Of a stretch of 33,068 nt of DNA, positions 1 to 8,267 are shown in pieces; positions within the stretch are counted from its first letter, which is position 1; every line of letters begins with the position of its first letter. The position numbers were made by a program, and so were the translations under genes. The notes under the pieces are model-generated. The model worked only from the letters and a program-made list of their open reading frames with translations. It searched no databases and was not told the origin of the DNA. Source of the stretch: Anaerolinea sp. (GTDB taxonomy: Bacteria > Chloroflexota > Anaerolineae > Aggregatilineales > UBA2796); contig JACSRJ010000235.1 in NCBI GenBank assembly GCA_014879835.1, positions 1 to 33,068 on the forward strand. Direction: 5' to 3'.

Positions 1-2
1 GC

Positions 3-311
3 CGACTTCGTCGAGGGCAGTTGCTCCAGCCCGGTGATCTTGCACCGCGAGTACGCAGTGTCCATCGCTTTGCCGGTGGCGTATCTTCTTTGGAGTGGTC
101 AATGGGTAAACGGGTGCGTGATCGCTTTATGCTGTACCTGCCCTCCGATCTGGCGCCGGGGGACTACATGCTTCGGGTGGCAGTGGGTGAATGCACTTCA
201 CGAAGTCTTCTTCCTTGTGAGCGCATTGCAGGCTTGGATTCTTTTTCGGCTCTGGGGCAGCGGGAACCAGACGCAGTCACCATCCCGGTAGTCATCAGGA
301 TTCAGCCCTAA
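3..311 (+). CDS. C-terminal fragment of a large membrane protein, glycosyltransferase-39-like tail domain (5' end outside window)
   Basis: The reading frame is open from the left edge with no stop before base 309, so only about the last 100 residues of a longer protein are present. The recognisable part is a beta-rich tail with the pattern LPSDLAPGDYMLRVAVGE. This pattern is common near the C-terminus of long, multi-membrane-span glycosyltransferase or DUF2298-like proteins of Chloroflexota, where it forms a periplasmic domain after the membrane segments. No membrane segment or catalytic motif is in the visible piece, so the enzymatic identity is an inference from that tail alone. It ends 11 bases before the convergent thiD stop, with no obvious terminator between them. 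Confidence 0.6.
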   Translation, partial: RLRRGQLLQPGDLAPRVRSVHRFAGGVSSLEWSMGKRVRDRFMLYLPSDLAPGDYMLRVAVGECTSRSLLPCERIAGLDSFSALGQREPDAVTIPVVIRIQP

Positions 312-322
312 GCACCCCGGAT

Positions 323-1162
323 TTAGGGTATGTTGGAGAACAGAGGCGGCCGCCCGACGCTGTGATGGATCGTGCCGCGGCCTGCCCCCAATGACCACAT
401 AGCGGCACTCTCAAGGGCCACCGCGAGGTAACGGATAGTTTTTTCGAGCGCACTCGAAAGGGTTTGGCCTTGAGCCAGTTCTGCGGTTAGGCAGGCGGAG
501 TACGTGCAGCCTGTACCTCTTGGATTGATCAAGGGGAGGCGTTTCACCGGGTACACCTGAACGTTCACCCCGTCATAAAGAACATCGGCCATAAACTCCC
601 CTTCAAGATGTCCACCCTTGATCAACACCGCGGCTGCCTTGGTCGAATCCTTCAGGCTTTTGGCGGCCGCACACATATCCTCAACGGTTTTAAGTGGACT
701 GCCCAAGAGGATAGAGGCTTCTCCCAAATTGGGGGTGATGACCGCTGCAAGAGGAAAGAGGTGCTGGCGATAGGCGGCGATCGCAGCATCATCGGCAAGG
801 GGACGCCCATCTCCGGCAATCAGCACTGGATCAACCACCAAGGGGCCCCCATAGCCACTGGCGTTGAGCGCCTCACGGATGGACTCGATCACCGGGGCGT
901 AGAGCAGCAGTCCGGTTTTGACCGCATCCGCACCAATGTCCGCTAAGACGGCCCGAACTTGGCGTGAAATCAACAGCGGATCAAGGGCATGGAGGGCATA
1001 AATTGTTTGCGAGTCTTGGGCTGTAATGGCAGTCAGGGCGCATAACCCATACACCCCGCGGGCCTCAAAAGTTTTCAGATCCGCCTGAACGCCTGCCGCG
1101 CCGCTGGAGTCCGAGGCGGCAATGGTTAGGGCACGGTAGGGTTGGTGAGGCAGTGGCGTCAT
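323..1162 (-). CDS. thiD: Bifunctional hydroxymethylpyrimidine kinase / phosphomethylpyrimidine kinase
   Basis: ThiD phosphorylates 4-amino-5-hydroxymethyl-2-methylpyrimidine twice to give HMP-PP, the pyrimidine half of thiamine, in the cytoplasm. The 279-residue product has normal family length and ribokinase fold. The N-terminal substrate-pocket motif is ASDSSGAAGVQADLKT (residues 16-31; usually GSDSGGGAGIQADLKT), followed by KTGLL near 82 and the C-terminal anion-hole motif GTGC at 216-219, just before the helix that carries the catalytic region. The start codon overlaps the stop of the upstream receiver gene as ATGA (1159-1162), so the two are translationally coupled. No other thiamine genes are in the window. 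The identification is firm; the link with a receiver protein is unusual. Confidence 0.93.
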   Translation of the reverse strand: MTPLPHQPYRALTIAASDSSGAAGVQADLKTFEARGVYGLCALTAITAQDSQTIYALHALDPLLISRQVRAVLADIGADAVKTGLLLYAPVIESIREALNASGYGGPLVVDPVLIAGDGRPLADDAAIAAYRQHLFPLAAVITPNLGEASILLGSPLKTVEDMCAAAKSLKDSTKAAAVLIKGGHLEGEFMADVLYDGVNVQVYPVKRLPLINPRGTGCTYSACLTAELAQGQTLSSALEKTIRYLAVALESAAMWSLGAGRGTIHHSVGRPPLFSNIP

Positions 1163-1527
1163 TGACGGTTTTCAAGGGCTTTGTTGACCGTCTCGCAAAT
1201 CACAGCGCGGCTGACAGGTTTACGTAGAAAAAATGAAGCGCCCGCTTTTTGTGCCTGTTCCTCAGCAGCGCTGTCATGAAGTGCGGTGCAGATGATCACC
1301 GGTAGTTTGGGATGCATCTCCTTCAAGACACGACAAATCTCAAAGCCGGACATATCGGGCAGCATTAAATCAAGCACCACCACTGCGGGGGGATCGACCT
1401 GAGCAAACTGAATCGCGTCTGCACCCGAAGTGGCGCTTTCAATAGTGCGGCTCAGGGGGCGGAGCAGAACCCGCATAAGATCGATAAGTGGTTGTTCATC
1501 GTCGATGATCAGAATGTGGTCGGACAT
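1159..1527 (-). CDS. Single-domain response regulator (receiver only)
   Basis: This 122-residue protein is a complete CheY-like receiver with no output domain. The acidic pair is D9-D10 (in LIIDDEQ), the phosphoacceptor is D53 (VLDLMLPD), the switch Thr is T81 and the conserved Lys is K103 (LRKP). It would accept a phosphoryl group from a histidine kinase and act by protein contact. No kinase is adjacent; the nearest in the window is at 8268-10151. The gene ends in an ATGA overlap with thiD, giving translational coupling to a vitamin gene. I see no good ribosome binding site in front of its ATG. The 102-base gap to the upstream small gene holds no clear terminator. Confidence 0.9.
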   Translation of the reverse strand: MSDHILIIDDEQPLIDLMRVLLRPLSRTIESATSGADAIQFAQVDPPAVVVLDLMLPDMSGFEICRVLKEMHPKLPVIICTALHDSAAEEQAQKAGASFFLRKPVSRAVICETVNKALENRQ

Positions 1528-1629
1528 AGGATCATTCTAAGTCGCCCCAAATTGTTAAAGCATAAGGGAGTTTAACGATCCTTGCTCAGAACGTCAACCT
1601 TTGCTGCCTCACCATGCAGGGCTTGATTC

Positions 1630-1953
1630 TCACCAATTCTTGACGAGGGTCATCTGTGAATACAGGATAGACAACTCAAACAACTCGGTGTAAATGAGTG
1701 CAGAAGCCCGGTGCGCATCTGCGCCCAAAAGCAGTCCCATCACCCGAAGCAGCGTTTCCTGTTCGTCACTTTCAGCATAAGCATCCCATTGGATGCTTTT
1801 TACGCCTTCAAAAAATAGCTGAAAGGGGCGTCCCTGATAGGCACATTCGGTGACTGCTTCAGTACCCCAGTTCGTGATGTTGACTTTGGAGAGGGTAAGT
1901 TCACCCGGATCGACCCCCAGCAGTTCAAAAATCTCATCCTTGCTCTCGTTCAA
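1630..1953 (-). CDS. Small hypothetical protein, TTG start
   Basis: I do not recognise this 107-residue protein. It is acidic and soluble, with no signal peptide or membrane segment. The middle (WGTEAVTECAYQGRPFQLFF) looks like beta strands, and the C-terminal 45 residues look helical. The apparent start is TTG at 1951-1953, chosen because an AAAGGA Shine-Dalgarno-like sequence lies 7 bases upstream (1961-1966 on the complementary strand). The ATG just upstream at 1968-1970 is in another frame. It sits on the same strand as the receiver gene and thiD, 102 bases upstream of the receiver, so it may head the same transcript. Coding character is supported by length and the ribosome binding site only. 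Confidence 0.6.
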   Translation of the reverse strand: MNESKDEIFELLGVDPGELTLSKVNITNWGTEAVTECAYQGRPFQLFFEGVKSIQWDAYAESDEQETLLRVMGLLLGADAHRASALIYTELFELSILYSQMTLVKNW

Positions 1954-1960
1954 AACCCGA

Positions 1961-1966
1961 TCCTTT
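1961..1966 (-). promoter_or_regulatory. Ribosome binding site that sets a TTG start
   Basis: Read on the minus strand this is AAAGGA, followed after 7 bases by TTG at 1953. It is the only Shine-Dalgarno-like sequence in the right place for the 107-residue gene and is the reason for accepting TTG as the start. Confidence 0.5.
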
Positions 1967-2205
1967 CATTTCTTCTTGCCCACATTCTACCACCGCTCTC
2001 CATGTGGCCGAAATAAAGCGCACTCCCATGATATAAGGGGCTTTGACGATTTTCGCTAAGCTTCAAAAAATAAAAGAAATTTGGCGTAAAAATACTGTTT
2101 GAACCGTGCGTGCGCCAAGCGTAGGGCAAACGTCAAAGACACTTTTCAGCCTCTAAAGCGGTAAAACCTCTAGAGATGTTTTATTCAGCGTAGAGGAGTG
2201 AGCAG

Positions 2206-3210
2206 GTGATGCGACGAACGTTTTTTGCATTGATGTTGGTAACTGCGGTGGCCCTAAGTGCGCTTCCGTGGGCAGCCCCCGCACAGGCCGTAGGTGCAGC
2301 CGTTGGCCGGTTTTGGGCAACCTGCGGCATTTTTTCGGTTGATGTAGCGGTCACAGGTTCTTTTAATGACGGCAATAATCTCGACCGTTTCCGCTACCGT
2401 GTGAGCGATGGAACCAATAAAAAACTCTATCAGGAGGATGCGACTCGCCCTATTGGGGTAACATTTGGTTCACTCGTGGTCAATATGTCCTTTGATGCTG
2501 ATGGCTTCGATGGCTTCCCATCCGCAAACCCGATCAAGTTTCAGGTGTTGGAAGTTGATGGTGCGGGGAACGAACTAGGTGTGATTCAGTACGCCAGTTT
2601 TGATGCGTCATGCTTACCCGCTTCAGGTTCAGCCACCCAAACGGAAGCCTTCCGCCCGCCCTTTTTCATGAAGGGGCGATTTGTGAGCAACTCGGCTCTG
2701 TACCAATCCCCAGCGGGTGCGGTTATCCCCGGTCTCACCGTTCTAGCCGGCAAAGAACACTTCGCCGTTTACCGCAGCGCGGACAGCGCTTGGGTTCAGA
2801 TCGATGTGGGCGGGCCCGAACTGCCATGGGTTCCGGTAGCGGCAATGCCTGTTGATGTGAGCAAGTTGAACACCCCTCCCACCCGGATCGACTTGAGTGA
2901 TCCAACGCGGGCGAACACCGTGACTATTGTGGGCACACCCGTTAACCCCGGCACGGTTGTGATCGTCCCCGGCGGCGTGGCCACCGGGATCACCAAGGCC
3001 AATATCCGTACCCGTCTGCGCGCTCTGCCTACTACCCGATCTGAGATTCTGGCGTTGATCCCCGCTCGGACACCGCTGGCCATCTTCGGACGGGATGCGA
3101 GTGGGGTCTGGATCAAGGTGAATTATCTTGATGCACAAGGCTGGATTTCTCGAAGTCTGATCACCCTTCAAAACGTAAAACTGGAAGATCTGCCTGTATT
3201 GTTCCAATAG
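2206..3210 (+). CDS. Secreted protein with two SH3-like domains
   Basis: The 334-residue product begins with a classical signal peptide: basic MMRR, a hydrophobic core, then APAQA followed by V29, consistent with signal peptidase I cleavage after residue 28. After a beta-rich region (about 30-150, with a Cys pair at about 40 and 135 that could form a disulfide) come two bacterial SH3-like modules, at roughly 158-215 and 265-320. The second has the usual pattern of an N-terminal R-x-R segment, a poor-to-rich hydrophobic core, then GVWIKVNYLDAQGWI. Such modules commonly bind cell-surface polymers or peptides; the specific ligand is unknown. Start is GTG 2206 or ATG 2209, preceded by AGGAG at 2194-2198. 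It is monocistronic and ends before a strong hairpin. Confidence 0.75.
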   Translation: MMRRTFFALMLVTAVALSALPWAAPAQAVGAAVGRFWATCGIFSVDVAVTGSFNDGNNLDRFRYRVSDGTNKKLYQEDATRPIGVTFGSLVVNMSFDADGFDGFPSANPIKFQVLEVDGAGNELGVIQYASFDASCLPASGSATQTEAFRPPFFMKGRFVSNSALYQSPAGAVIPGLTVLAGKEHFAVYRSADSAWVQIDVGGPELPWVPVAAMPVDVSKLNTPPTRIDLSDPTRANTVTIVGTPVNPGTVVIVPGGVATGITKANIRTRLRALPTTRSEILALIPARTPLAIFGRDASGVWIKVNYLDAQGWISRSLITLQNVKLEDLPVLFQ

Positions 3211-3219
3211 GCAGTCCCT

Positions 3220-3265
3220 GATCACTTCACCCTCTCCGTTTCGGACGGAGAGGGTGGGGGTGATC
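3220..3265. terminator. Bidirectional hairpin between convergent genes
   Basis: A perfect 11-bp stem (ACCCTCTCCGT 3229-3239 with 3245-3255, loop TTCGG) sits inside an outer GATCAC/GTGATC stem (3220-3225 with 3260-3265). It fills almost the whole gap between the stops at 3210 and 3266. There is no T-tract on either side, so intrinsic termination in the E. coli sense is not certain. Confidence 0.65.
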
Positions 3266-3943
3266 TCAGCCCGCACAGAAATTCACGAAGTTGTGGAAAA
3301 AAGGCGCACTCTGAGTAAGCATTCGTTCAGGGTGAAACTGCACCCCGATCAACTTTCCATCCATGCTTTCAAGGGCTTCAACCACCCCATCAGGGGCAAA
3401 CCCTACCGCATTTAGGCCCTCTCCTAGAGCGCTTACCGCTTGAATGTGGTGGCTGTTCACCCAGAGTTTCTCCACTTCAAAAAAGGCTCTCAAACGTGAA
3501 CCTTGGATCAGGTTTAGCTCATGCCCATGACTGCCCCTGTCCGCGCTGTGAGTCAGGCTTTCGGGTCGCTGGACAGTCACATCAGCGTAGATCGTCCCTC
3601 CTCGCTGCGCATTGATGAACTGCATCCCGTAACAAATGCCCAAAATAGGGCGCTGCTGAACACACACTGCCTCAAAGATCAGCCCGTCGGACTCAGTACG
3701 GGTAGGGTCAGTCTCAGGCAGATCAGACGGCAGAGAGCCGATCAACCCTTTGGTCACTGCGGGCCCACCCACAATCACCAACCCATCCAACAGGGCCGCA
3801 AGCGCTGCCGCCGTTTCCGGTTGGGACACCATCGGTACGAGGATTGGAATGCCGCCTCCAGTTTCGATGGCCTGCACATAATGATGATCAACGATCTGGG
3901 AACCCTCCCGGAAGCCTGTGGTAATGCCGATCTTGGGTCTCAT
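3266..3943 (-). CDS. Class I glutamine amidotransferase, gamma-glutamyl-GABA hydrolase-like (peptidase C26)
   Basis: The protein hydrolyses a gamma-glutamyl amide bond by a Cys-His-Glu triad; PuuD of the putrescine pathway is the best-known relative. With the start at 3943 it has 225 residues, begins MRPKIGITTG as the family does, and shows the nucleophile elbow GICYGMQ (C104; most relatives have GICRG) and QFHPE with H204 and E206. The longer in-frame start at 3994 would add 17 residues unlike the family. ATG 3943 overlaps the stop of the giant cyclase gene as ATGA (3940-3943), which fixes the start and implies coupled translation. The substrate is unproven: no putrescine genes are nearby, and the Arg-to-Tyr change next to the nucleophile is a caution. 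Confidence 0.85.
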   Translation of the reverse strand: MRPKIGITTGFREGSQIVDHHYVQAIETGGGIPILVPMVSQPETAAALAALLDGLVIVGGPAVTKGLIGSLPSDLPETDPTRTESDGLIFEAVCVQQRPILGICYGMQFINAQRGGTIYADVTVQRPESLTHSADRGSHGHELNLIQGSRLRAFFEVEKLWVNSHHIQAVSALGEGLNAVGFAPDGVVEALESMDGKLIGVQFHPERMLTQSAPFFHNFVNFCAG

Positions 3944-6900
3944 GGCATCAATCCTTGATGGTGCCGAACATATTGAATAAAATTCTGTTCCCAATCCCGT
4001 TTACGCAGCCACTCCAATGTGGGGGTGATGATGGCTTTATAGGATTCGCGCAGCGCTGCGGACTGTTCAACTTCCCGCACTTTATCAAGCACTGTGATGA
4101 CCCGATGATAGGCCAAGATCGGATCAACCAAGCCGCTGATCTGCCTGCGCCCCAACCGGATGATCATTGGGGTTAGGCGCACCCGTGCTGTGGCGTAATG
4201 CCCTCGGGCCAAATCAATTGCCGCCAGCGCACAGTCAAGTTCTATCCGGGTGAGGGCATAACGCACCCGCTGATGGTTATCGATGATCACAGCGGCCCCC
4301 TCAAATGCTTCAAACGCCTCATCCACATTCCCTTTGTGAAAGAGGACATTTCCTTTGTGAAAGAGGGTTAGGGCGGACTCGATCTGGGCGGAAAGTTCCA
4401 ATTGGGTGACCAAAGCTCTGTTGATGTAGGCGAGGGACTCATCATAAGCCAGCCGCATATCGGCGATCAACCCTAAATAAAGCAGATTCATCGCCTTACC
4501 TGCCCGCTCCCCAATCTGGTGCAGGATTTGAAAAGCATCCTGAAGCAGATCGTTGGCTGCCGTTGTTTGCCCCAATCCTAAGAGCAATCGAGCCATACGA
4601 TTGAGGGTGAGTGCCTCACGGCGGCGGTCGCCAATCTGCTGGAGAAGTTTGCACTGTTTTTCGGCCGCATCATAAGCAGCAGTGAAAGTCCCCTCACGGA
4701 CGTACAGATCAACCAGCACTGACCAACATTCCGCCTCCAAGACAGGGTTCTGGGCCTGTTCTGCCTTTGCCAACGCGGTAAGCGCGCCTTGGATGGACAT
4801 TTCAGGGTTTTCAGCATACATGTCATCAAACTGAGTCAGCAGCAGCCCGATCACATGGCGGGTATCATGGAGGTGATCAGCAAGGCGCTGAATCTTCAGA
4901 TCGAGATTAGAACGCACCACCTGATCGCGTTGATTAAGGCTAATCAATGCGCCGCGCAAAAGCATATAAGATTCCCAAGCCAGACTTTCGTCACCGGTGG
5001 TTTCGGCAAGGTTGATCGCCTGTTGGGCCTCTCGAAGGGCGTCTGGCAGCGCGCTGATCTGGGTATAATAACTTGACCAAAAAAAGTGCATCATAGCTGT
5101 CCAGTCAGGGCGATGAACGTCCGCTGCGATTTGTCCCATCCGAATCAATCTTTGGCGTGCATTTTCGGTATCCCCTAGACGCAAAAGCACCTGTACCAAT
5201 TGACACCCAATCTCAAAGCGCTCCTCATCATCGTGGGAAATATCCAGCGCTCGTGAGAAGTATCGAAGGGCCGCATGATTGGCATATTCGCGGTAGGCCT
5301 TTTGCCCTGCGAGAATCATGTACTGCCATGCTTGATCGGAATCCCGTCCCAACCAGAAATGGTGCGCCAACTGCTCATATGCATCCGGTTCGGCTTTGCG
5401 CAGTGCGGCCGCCACTGCCCGATGGAGCATTTCCCGCTGTCCCTGAAGCAGCCCTTGATAAGCCACTTCCTGCGTGATACCGTGCCGAAATCGGTATACG
5501 GGTACGGGTTCAGCGCTGCTTAGGTAGGTGAAGTCGCCTGCTTCCAGCACATCCAATCGCTGGAGGAGATCAGAAGTGTTCATTGACAGAGGCAGGGAGT
5601 CGGCCAAAACAATCATCGAAAACTCGCGCCCGATGACCGCGGCCACTTTTAGTACCAATTTATCCAGTTCTCCGAGGCGATCAATACGGGCTTGCACCAT
5701 TTCACGAACGGTCTGGGGCAGTTGGGCTTCGTCCAGAGGGCGCACCAATTGTGTTTGTTGCCCTGATACCTCCATCTGGCTTGACTCAATCAGCGCATCA
5801 ATCATCTCACGGGCAAAAAAGGGGTTGCCTTGGGTCCGCTCATAGATAAAAGAAGCGATAGCAGGCTCAACTTGGGCGTTCAGGTGGCGCTCGATCTGCA
5901 TCCGAATGTGCTCCTGATCAAATTCCCCTAAACTGAGCGCGTAATAAAAATGGGTTTGGGCCAGCGCTTGGATCAGGTGACGGGGAGTTTCCTGCTCCCC
6001 TAATGGACGATGACTCAGAATGACCATCACGGCTGCGGGGGCGACACTCAACCGGCGCACCAGATCAATGATCAGCAGGGATGAAACCTCATCGATCCAC
6101 TGGACATCTTCAAAGATCAGAATAAGCGGTTCGCTTCTGCTGATTTTGAGCAGAATCTCGGTGATCAGGGCGAAGATCGCCTCACGCCGGGTAAGCCCTT
6201 CGAGGGCAACCGTTGCCTGAGTATCATCCAGAGGCAGTTCGAGGACATCACTGAGCAGGGGGAAACGCTGCACACTGTCCGGCAGCAGGGTGCGGATTTG
6301 TTCTTCCAGTGCTTCTGCGCTGCGGACGAGGCTGCTCTCCTGATTCAATCCAAAAAGCGAATAGAGAAGCGACTGCCATGGCAGGTAGGCGGTGCTGATG
6401 CCAATACTGATGCACTCACCCCGACCGACCCGAACCTCTTGAAGCCCTCCCACAAAGGCATTGATCAACTCGGTCTTGCCGATCCCCTCACCCCCTTCAA
6501 GGGTAACGATTCGAGGATGTTCTTCTCGCACTGCACCCGCCGCACGCTGCAAAAAACCGAGTTCGACTTCCCGGCCCACAAAACCACGCTCACGCCCACT
6601 GCGGGTAGAGATCACCCGGCTGGTGATCGGCTCAAAGATGGGGATCGGCTCCCCGCGCCCTTTGACCTGAATGGGTTGAAGTTCCTTAAACACGATCCGC
6701 GATCCGGAGGCTTTGCGGACGGCGGAGGTCGCTAGAATTTGCCCCGGTTGGGCAGCGGTCATCAGGCGGGCCGCGATGTTGGTTTCGTCGCCGATGGTGC
6801 TGTATTCGTGGCGCACTTCGCCCCCCACTGTGCCGGCATATAACAACCCGCGTGAAACCCCCATCCGCTGGGATTCGATATAGGGCATTCCCCGGACCAT

Positions 6901-7923
6901 TTCCCGAAGGGTGATCGCAAAGCGGAGCGCCCTTTCGGCATCGTCTCCGTAAGCGACAGGCGCGCCAAAAACCACAAATAAGACGCTGCCCTTGTCGCTC
7001 ACTTCAACCGACATTAACCGCCCCCCAAAAACCGCGATCCGCTCCTGCACCTCGCGCACATAGGCATTGAGAACCGCCTGTGCATCAGGCGCGCCGGAGG
7101 AGACATTGACTTGAATAAACATTGGTAGGGCGTTGCGCAGTTCATCGCTGAAGTCTCCAATACCGCCTTCTACCCGTTCCCGGATCGAAGCGTCCACATA
7201 GGGATGAACGCGATTGAGGATGGTGTTGATGTCGCCCTCCGCCGCCCATGCCGACCAGCGATGATGGCGCGCATCCTTAAGCAGCGTCTCTGGGATGCTT
7301 ACCACAACGGCGCTTCCCGAATCGCTGATCTCCATTTGGATTCCTCCCCCTCGAAGCAGGGGAACGGACTGTCGGTGCACCACCACTTGTTCGGGTTGTG
7401 CCTCCCCAATCAAACTGAGCATGGCTTCCACAGCAGGCCCGGCGATCACATCCGCTAATCCATAAATAGGTTGTCCAACCACATACCGAAGGGCTGTGCC
7501 CACACCGATACATACTTTCAAGCGGAGGGCACGATAGAGACGCATCACATCCTGCATCTCGACCCCGGCGCACGCAGCTCGGAGTGCTGCTGGTATCGGA
7601 TTGCTGCCATCGGCGGGGGCTTGGGCATCATCAAACCATGCCATAAAGCCATCCCCTAAAAAGCGAATCACGCTGCCCCCGTATTGAAATACCTGTCCCG
7701 CAATCAACTCAAACATGGGGTTGATGCGCCGTCGCAGTTCCTCGCCAGCGCGTCCTTCGTAGCGGGTGACCAATTCGGTGGTCATGGGCGTGAAACCCAC
7801 GATGTCAATGAGCAGTGCGGCACCTTGCGCGGTAGGGGGCAGATCAAGGTTTCGGAGCAGCGCCCGAAAGCGATCTGTAGGTAGATAAGGGGCAAGCAGG
7901 TGGAGGCGTTCTTCGGGTTTCAT
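3940..7923 (-). CDS. Tandem class III adenylyl cyclase - AAA ATPase - TPR protein (soluble adenylyl cyclase-like)
   Basis: The 1327-residue soluble protein has the architecture of animal soluble adenylyl cyclase. Cyclase domain 1 (about 30-200) carries the two metal Asp residues D40 (LLIDIVGFT) and D91 (FLGDGFMAW). Cyclase domain 2 (about 265-405) lacks both Asp but has K311 and S375, at the positions that read adenine, and the transition-state pair N382 and R386 in GDETNIAARL. A complementary pair should therefore form one ATP site and make cAMP. Next comes an AAA_16/STAND-type ATPase with Walker A GGEGIGKTE (477-485) and Walker B LILIFED ending at D606, then TPR-like helices from about 860 to 1280. 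The bicarbonate Lys of mammalian sAC is Arg here (R87). The stop overlaps the amidotransferase ATG. cAMP production is inferred, not shown. Confidence 0.9.
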   Translation of the reverse strand: MKPEERLHLLAPYLPTDRFRALLRNLDLPPTAQGAALLIDIVGFTPMTTELVTRYEGRAGEELRRRINPMFELIAGQVFQYGGSVIRFLGDGFMAWFDDAQAPADGSNPIPAALRAACAGVEMQDVMRLYRALRLKVCIGVGTALRYVVGQPIYGLADVIAGPAVEAMLSLIGEAQPEQVVVHRQSVPLLRGGGIQMEISDSGSAVVVSIPETLLKDARHHRWSAWAAEGDINTILNRVHPYVDASIRERVEGGIGDFSDELRNALPMFIQVNVSSGAPDAQAVLNAYVREVQERIAVFGGRLMSVEVSDKGSVLFVVFGAPVAYGDDAERALRFAITLREMVRGMPYIESQRMGVSRGLLYAGTVGGEVRHEYSTIGDETNIAARLMTAAQPGQILATSAVRKASGSRIVFKELQPIQVKGRGEPIPIFEPITSRVISTRSGRERGFVGREVELGFLQRAAGAVREEHPRIVTLEGGEGIGKTELINAFVGGLQEVRVGRGECISIGISTAYLPWQSLLYSLFGLNQESSLVRSAEALEEQIRTLLPDSVQRFPLLSDVLELPLDDTQATVALEGLTRREAIFALITEILLKISRSEPLILIFEDVQWIDEVSSLLIIDLVRRLSVAPAAVMVILSHRPLGEQETPRHLIQALAQTHFYYALSLGEFDQEHIRMQIERHLNAQVEPAIASFIYERTQGNPFFAREMIDALIESSQMEVSGQQTQLVRPLDEAQLPQTVREMVQARIDRLGELDKLVLKVAAVIGREFSMIVLADSLPLSMNTSDLLQRLDVLEAGDFTYLSSAEPVPVYRFRHGITQEVAYQGLLQGQREMLHRAVAAALRKAEPDAYEQLAHHFWLGRDSDQAWQYMILAGQKAYREYANHAALRYFSRALDISHDDEERFEIGCQLVQVLLRLGDTENARQRLIRMGQIAADVHRPDWTAMMHFFWSSYYTQISALPDALREAQQAINLAETTGDESLAWESYMLLRGALISLNQRDQVVRSNLDLKIQRLADHLHDTRHVIGLLLTQFDDMYAENPEMSIQGALTALAKAEQAQNPVLEAECWSVLVDLYVREGTFTAAYDAAEKQCKLLQQIGDRRREALTLNRMARLLLGLGQTTAANDLLQDAFQILHQIGERAGKAMNLLYLGLIADMRLAYDESLAYINRALVTQLELSAQIESALTLFHKGNVLFHKGNVDEAFEAFEGAAVIIDNHQRVRYALTRIELDCALAAIDLARGHYATARVRLTPMIIRLGRRQISGLVDPILAYHRVITVLDKVREVEQSAALRESYKAIITPTLEWLRKRDWEQNFIQYVRHHQGLMP
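4326..4367. repeat. 21-bp in-frame tandem duplication inside the TPR region
   Basis: Two adjacent 21-base units (4326-4346 and 4347-4367) differ at only two positions. On the coding strand they translate to LFHKGNV twice in a row. The repeat adds seven residues, about two helical turns, to one TPR-like helix of the cyclase-ATPase protein. Confidence 0.9.
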
Positions 7924-8267
7924 CAGGGATTAATTAGTGACTCAATTCAGATCGGTTCAACCCTGTTAGCGAGAAAGATTGAGGGCAATTCTACCTTAAC
8001 TCCGCCCCTGCGGGTTTGAAGTGGGTTAGGATTTTGGATCAGGCATCGTCGGTTTTTCCCTCCGTTTTTGGGAAATTTTTCATACTGCGGCCCTCAATAT
8101 GCGAGTATGATCTCATGCATACAATGCTTTCGGGTGGCTTTAAGCCAGCTTGAGGATGCCGTGAATCCCCTGTTATCTCCGCTGCTTCTTCTGCACGTGG
8201 AACGCCAAAGTTCCGTCCTTCATGCTGCGGGATGTTTGCAAAAATTGGGATCAACCTGAGGAACCTA
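7924..8267. other. Divergent control region between cyclase and histidine kinase genes
   Basis: These 344 bases separate two genes that are transcribed away from each other, so promoters for both must lie here. I could not assign clear -35/-10 pairs. An imperfect inverted repeat CATACT (8081-8086) with AGTATG (8104-8109) is present, next to an AT-rich run. A 71-codon minus-strand frame (8039-8254) crosses the region but has no family resemblance and is not called. Confidence 0.5.
8257..8262 (+). promoter_or_regulatory. Ribosome binding site deciding the histidine kinase start
   Basis: TGAGGA lies 5 bases before ATG 8268. The upstream in-frame ATG at 8232 has no such sequence, so the protein is taken to start at 8268. 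Confidence 0.6.

Noticed and set aside
608-946. 112-codon plus-strand frame
   Set aside because: Lies wholly antisense to thiD, whose motifs are clear; the translation has no family character.
2743-3276. 177-codon minus-strand frame
   Set aside because: Antisense to the SH3-domain protein and runs through the hairpin at 3220-3265; low-complexity translation.
3943-3994. Longer start for the C26 amidotransferase at 3994
   Set aside because: Adds 17 residues unlike the family and would lie deep inside the cyclase gene; the ATGA overlap at 3943 fits better.
8039-8254. 71-codon minus-strand frame in the divergent control region
   Set aside because: No ribosome binding site, no recognisable domain, and it would occupy the promoter region of two genes.
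8232-8267. Upstream ATG 8232 for the hybrid kinase
   Set aside because: No ribosome binding site; TGAGGA precedes ATG 8268 at good spacing.
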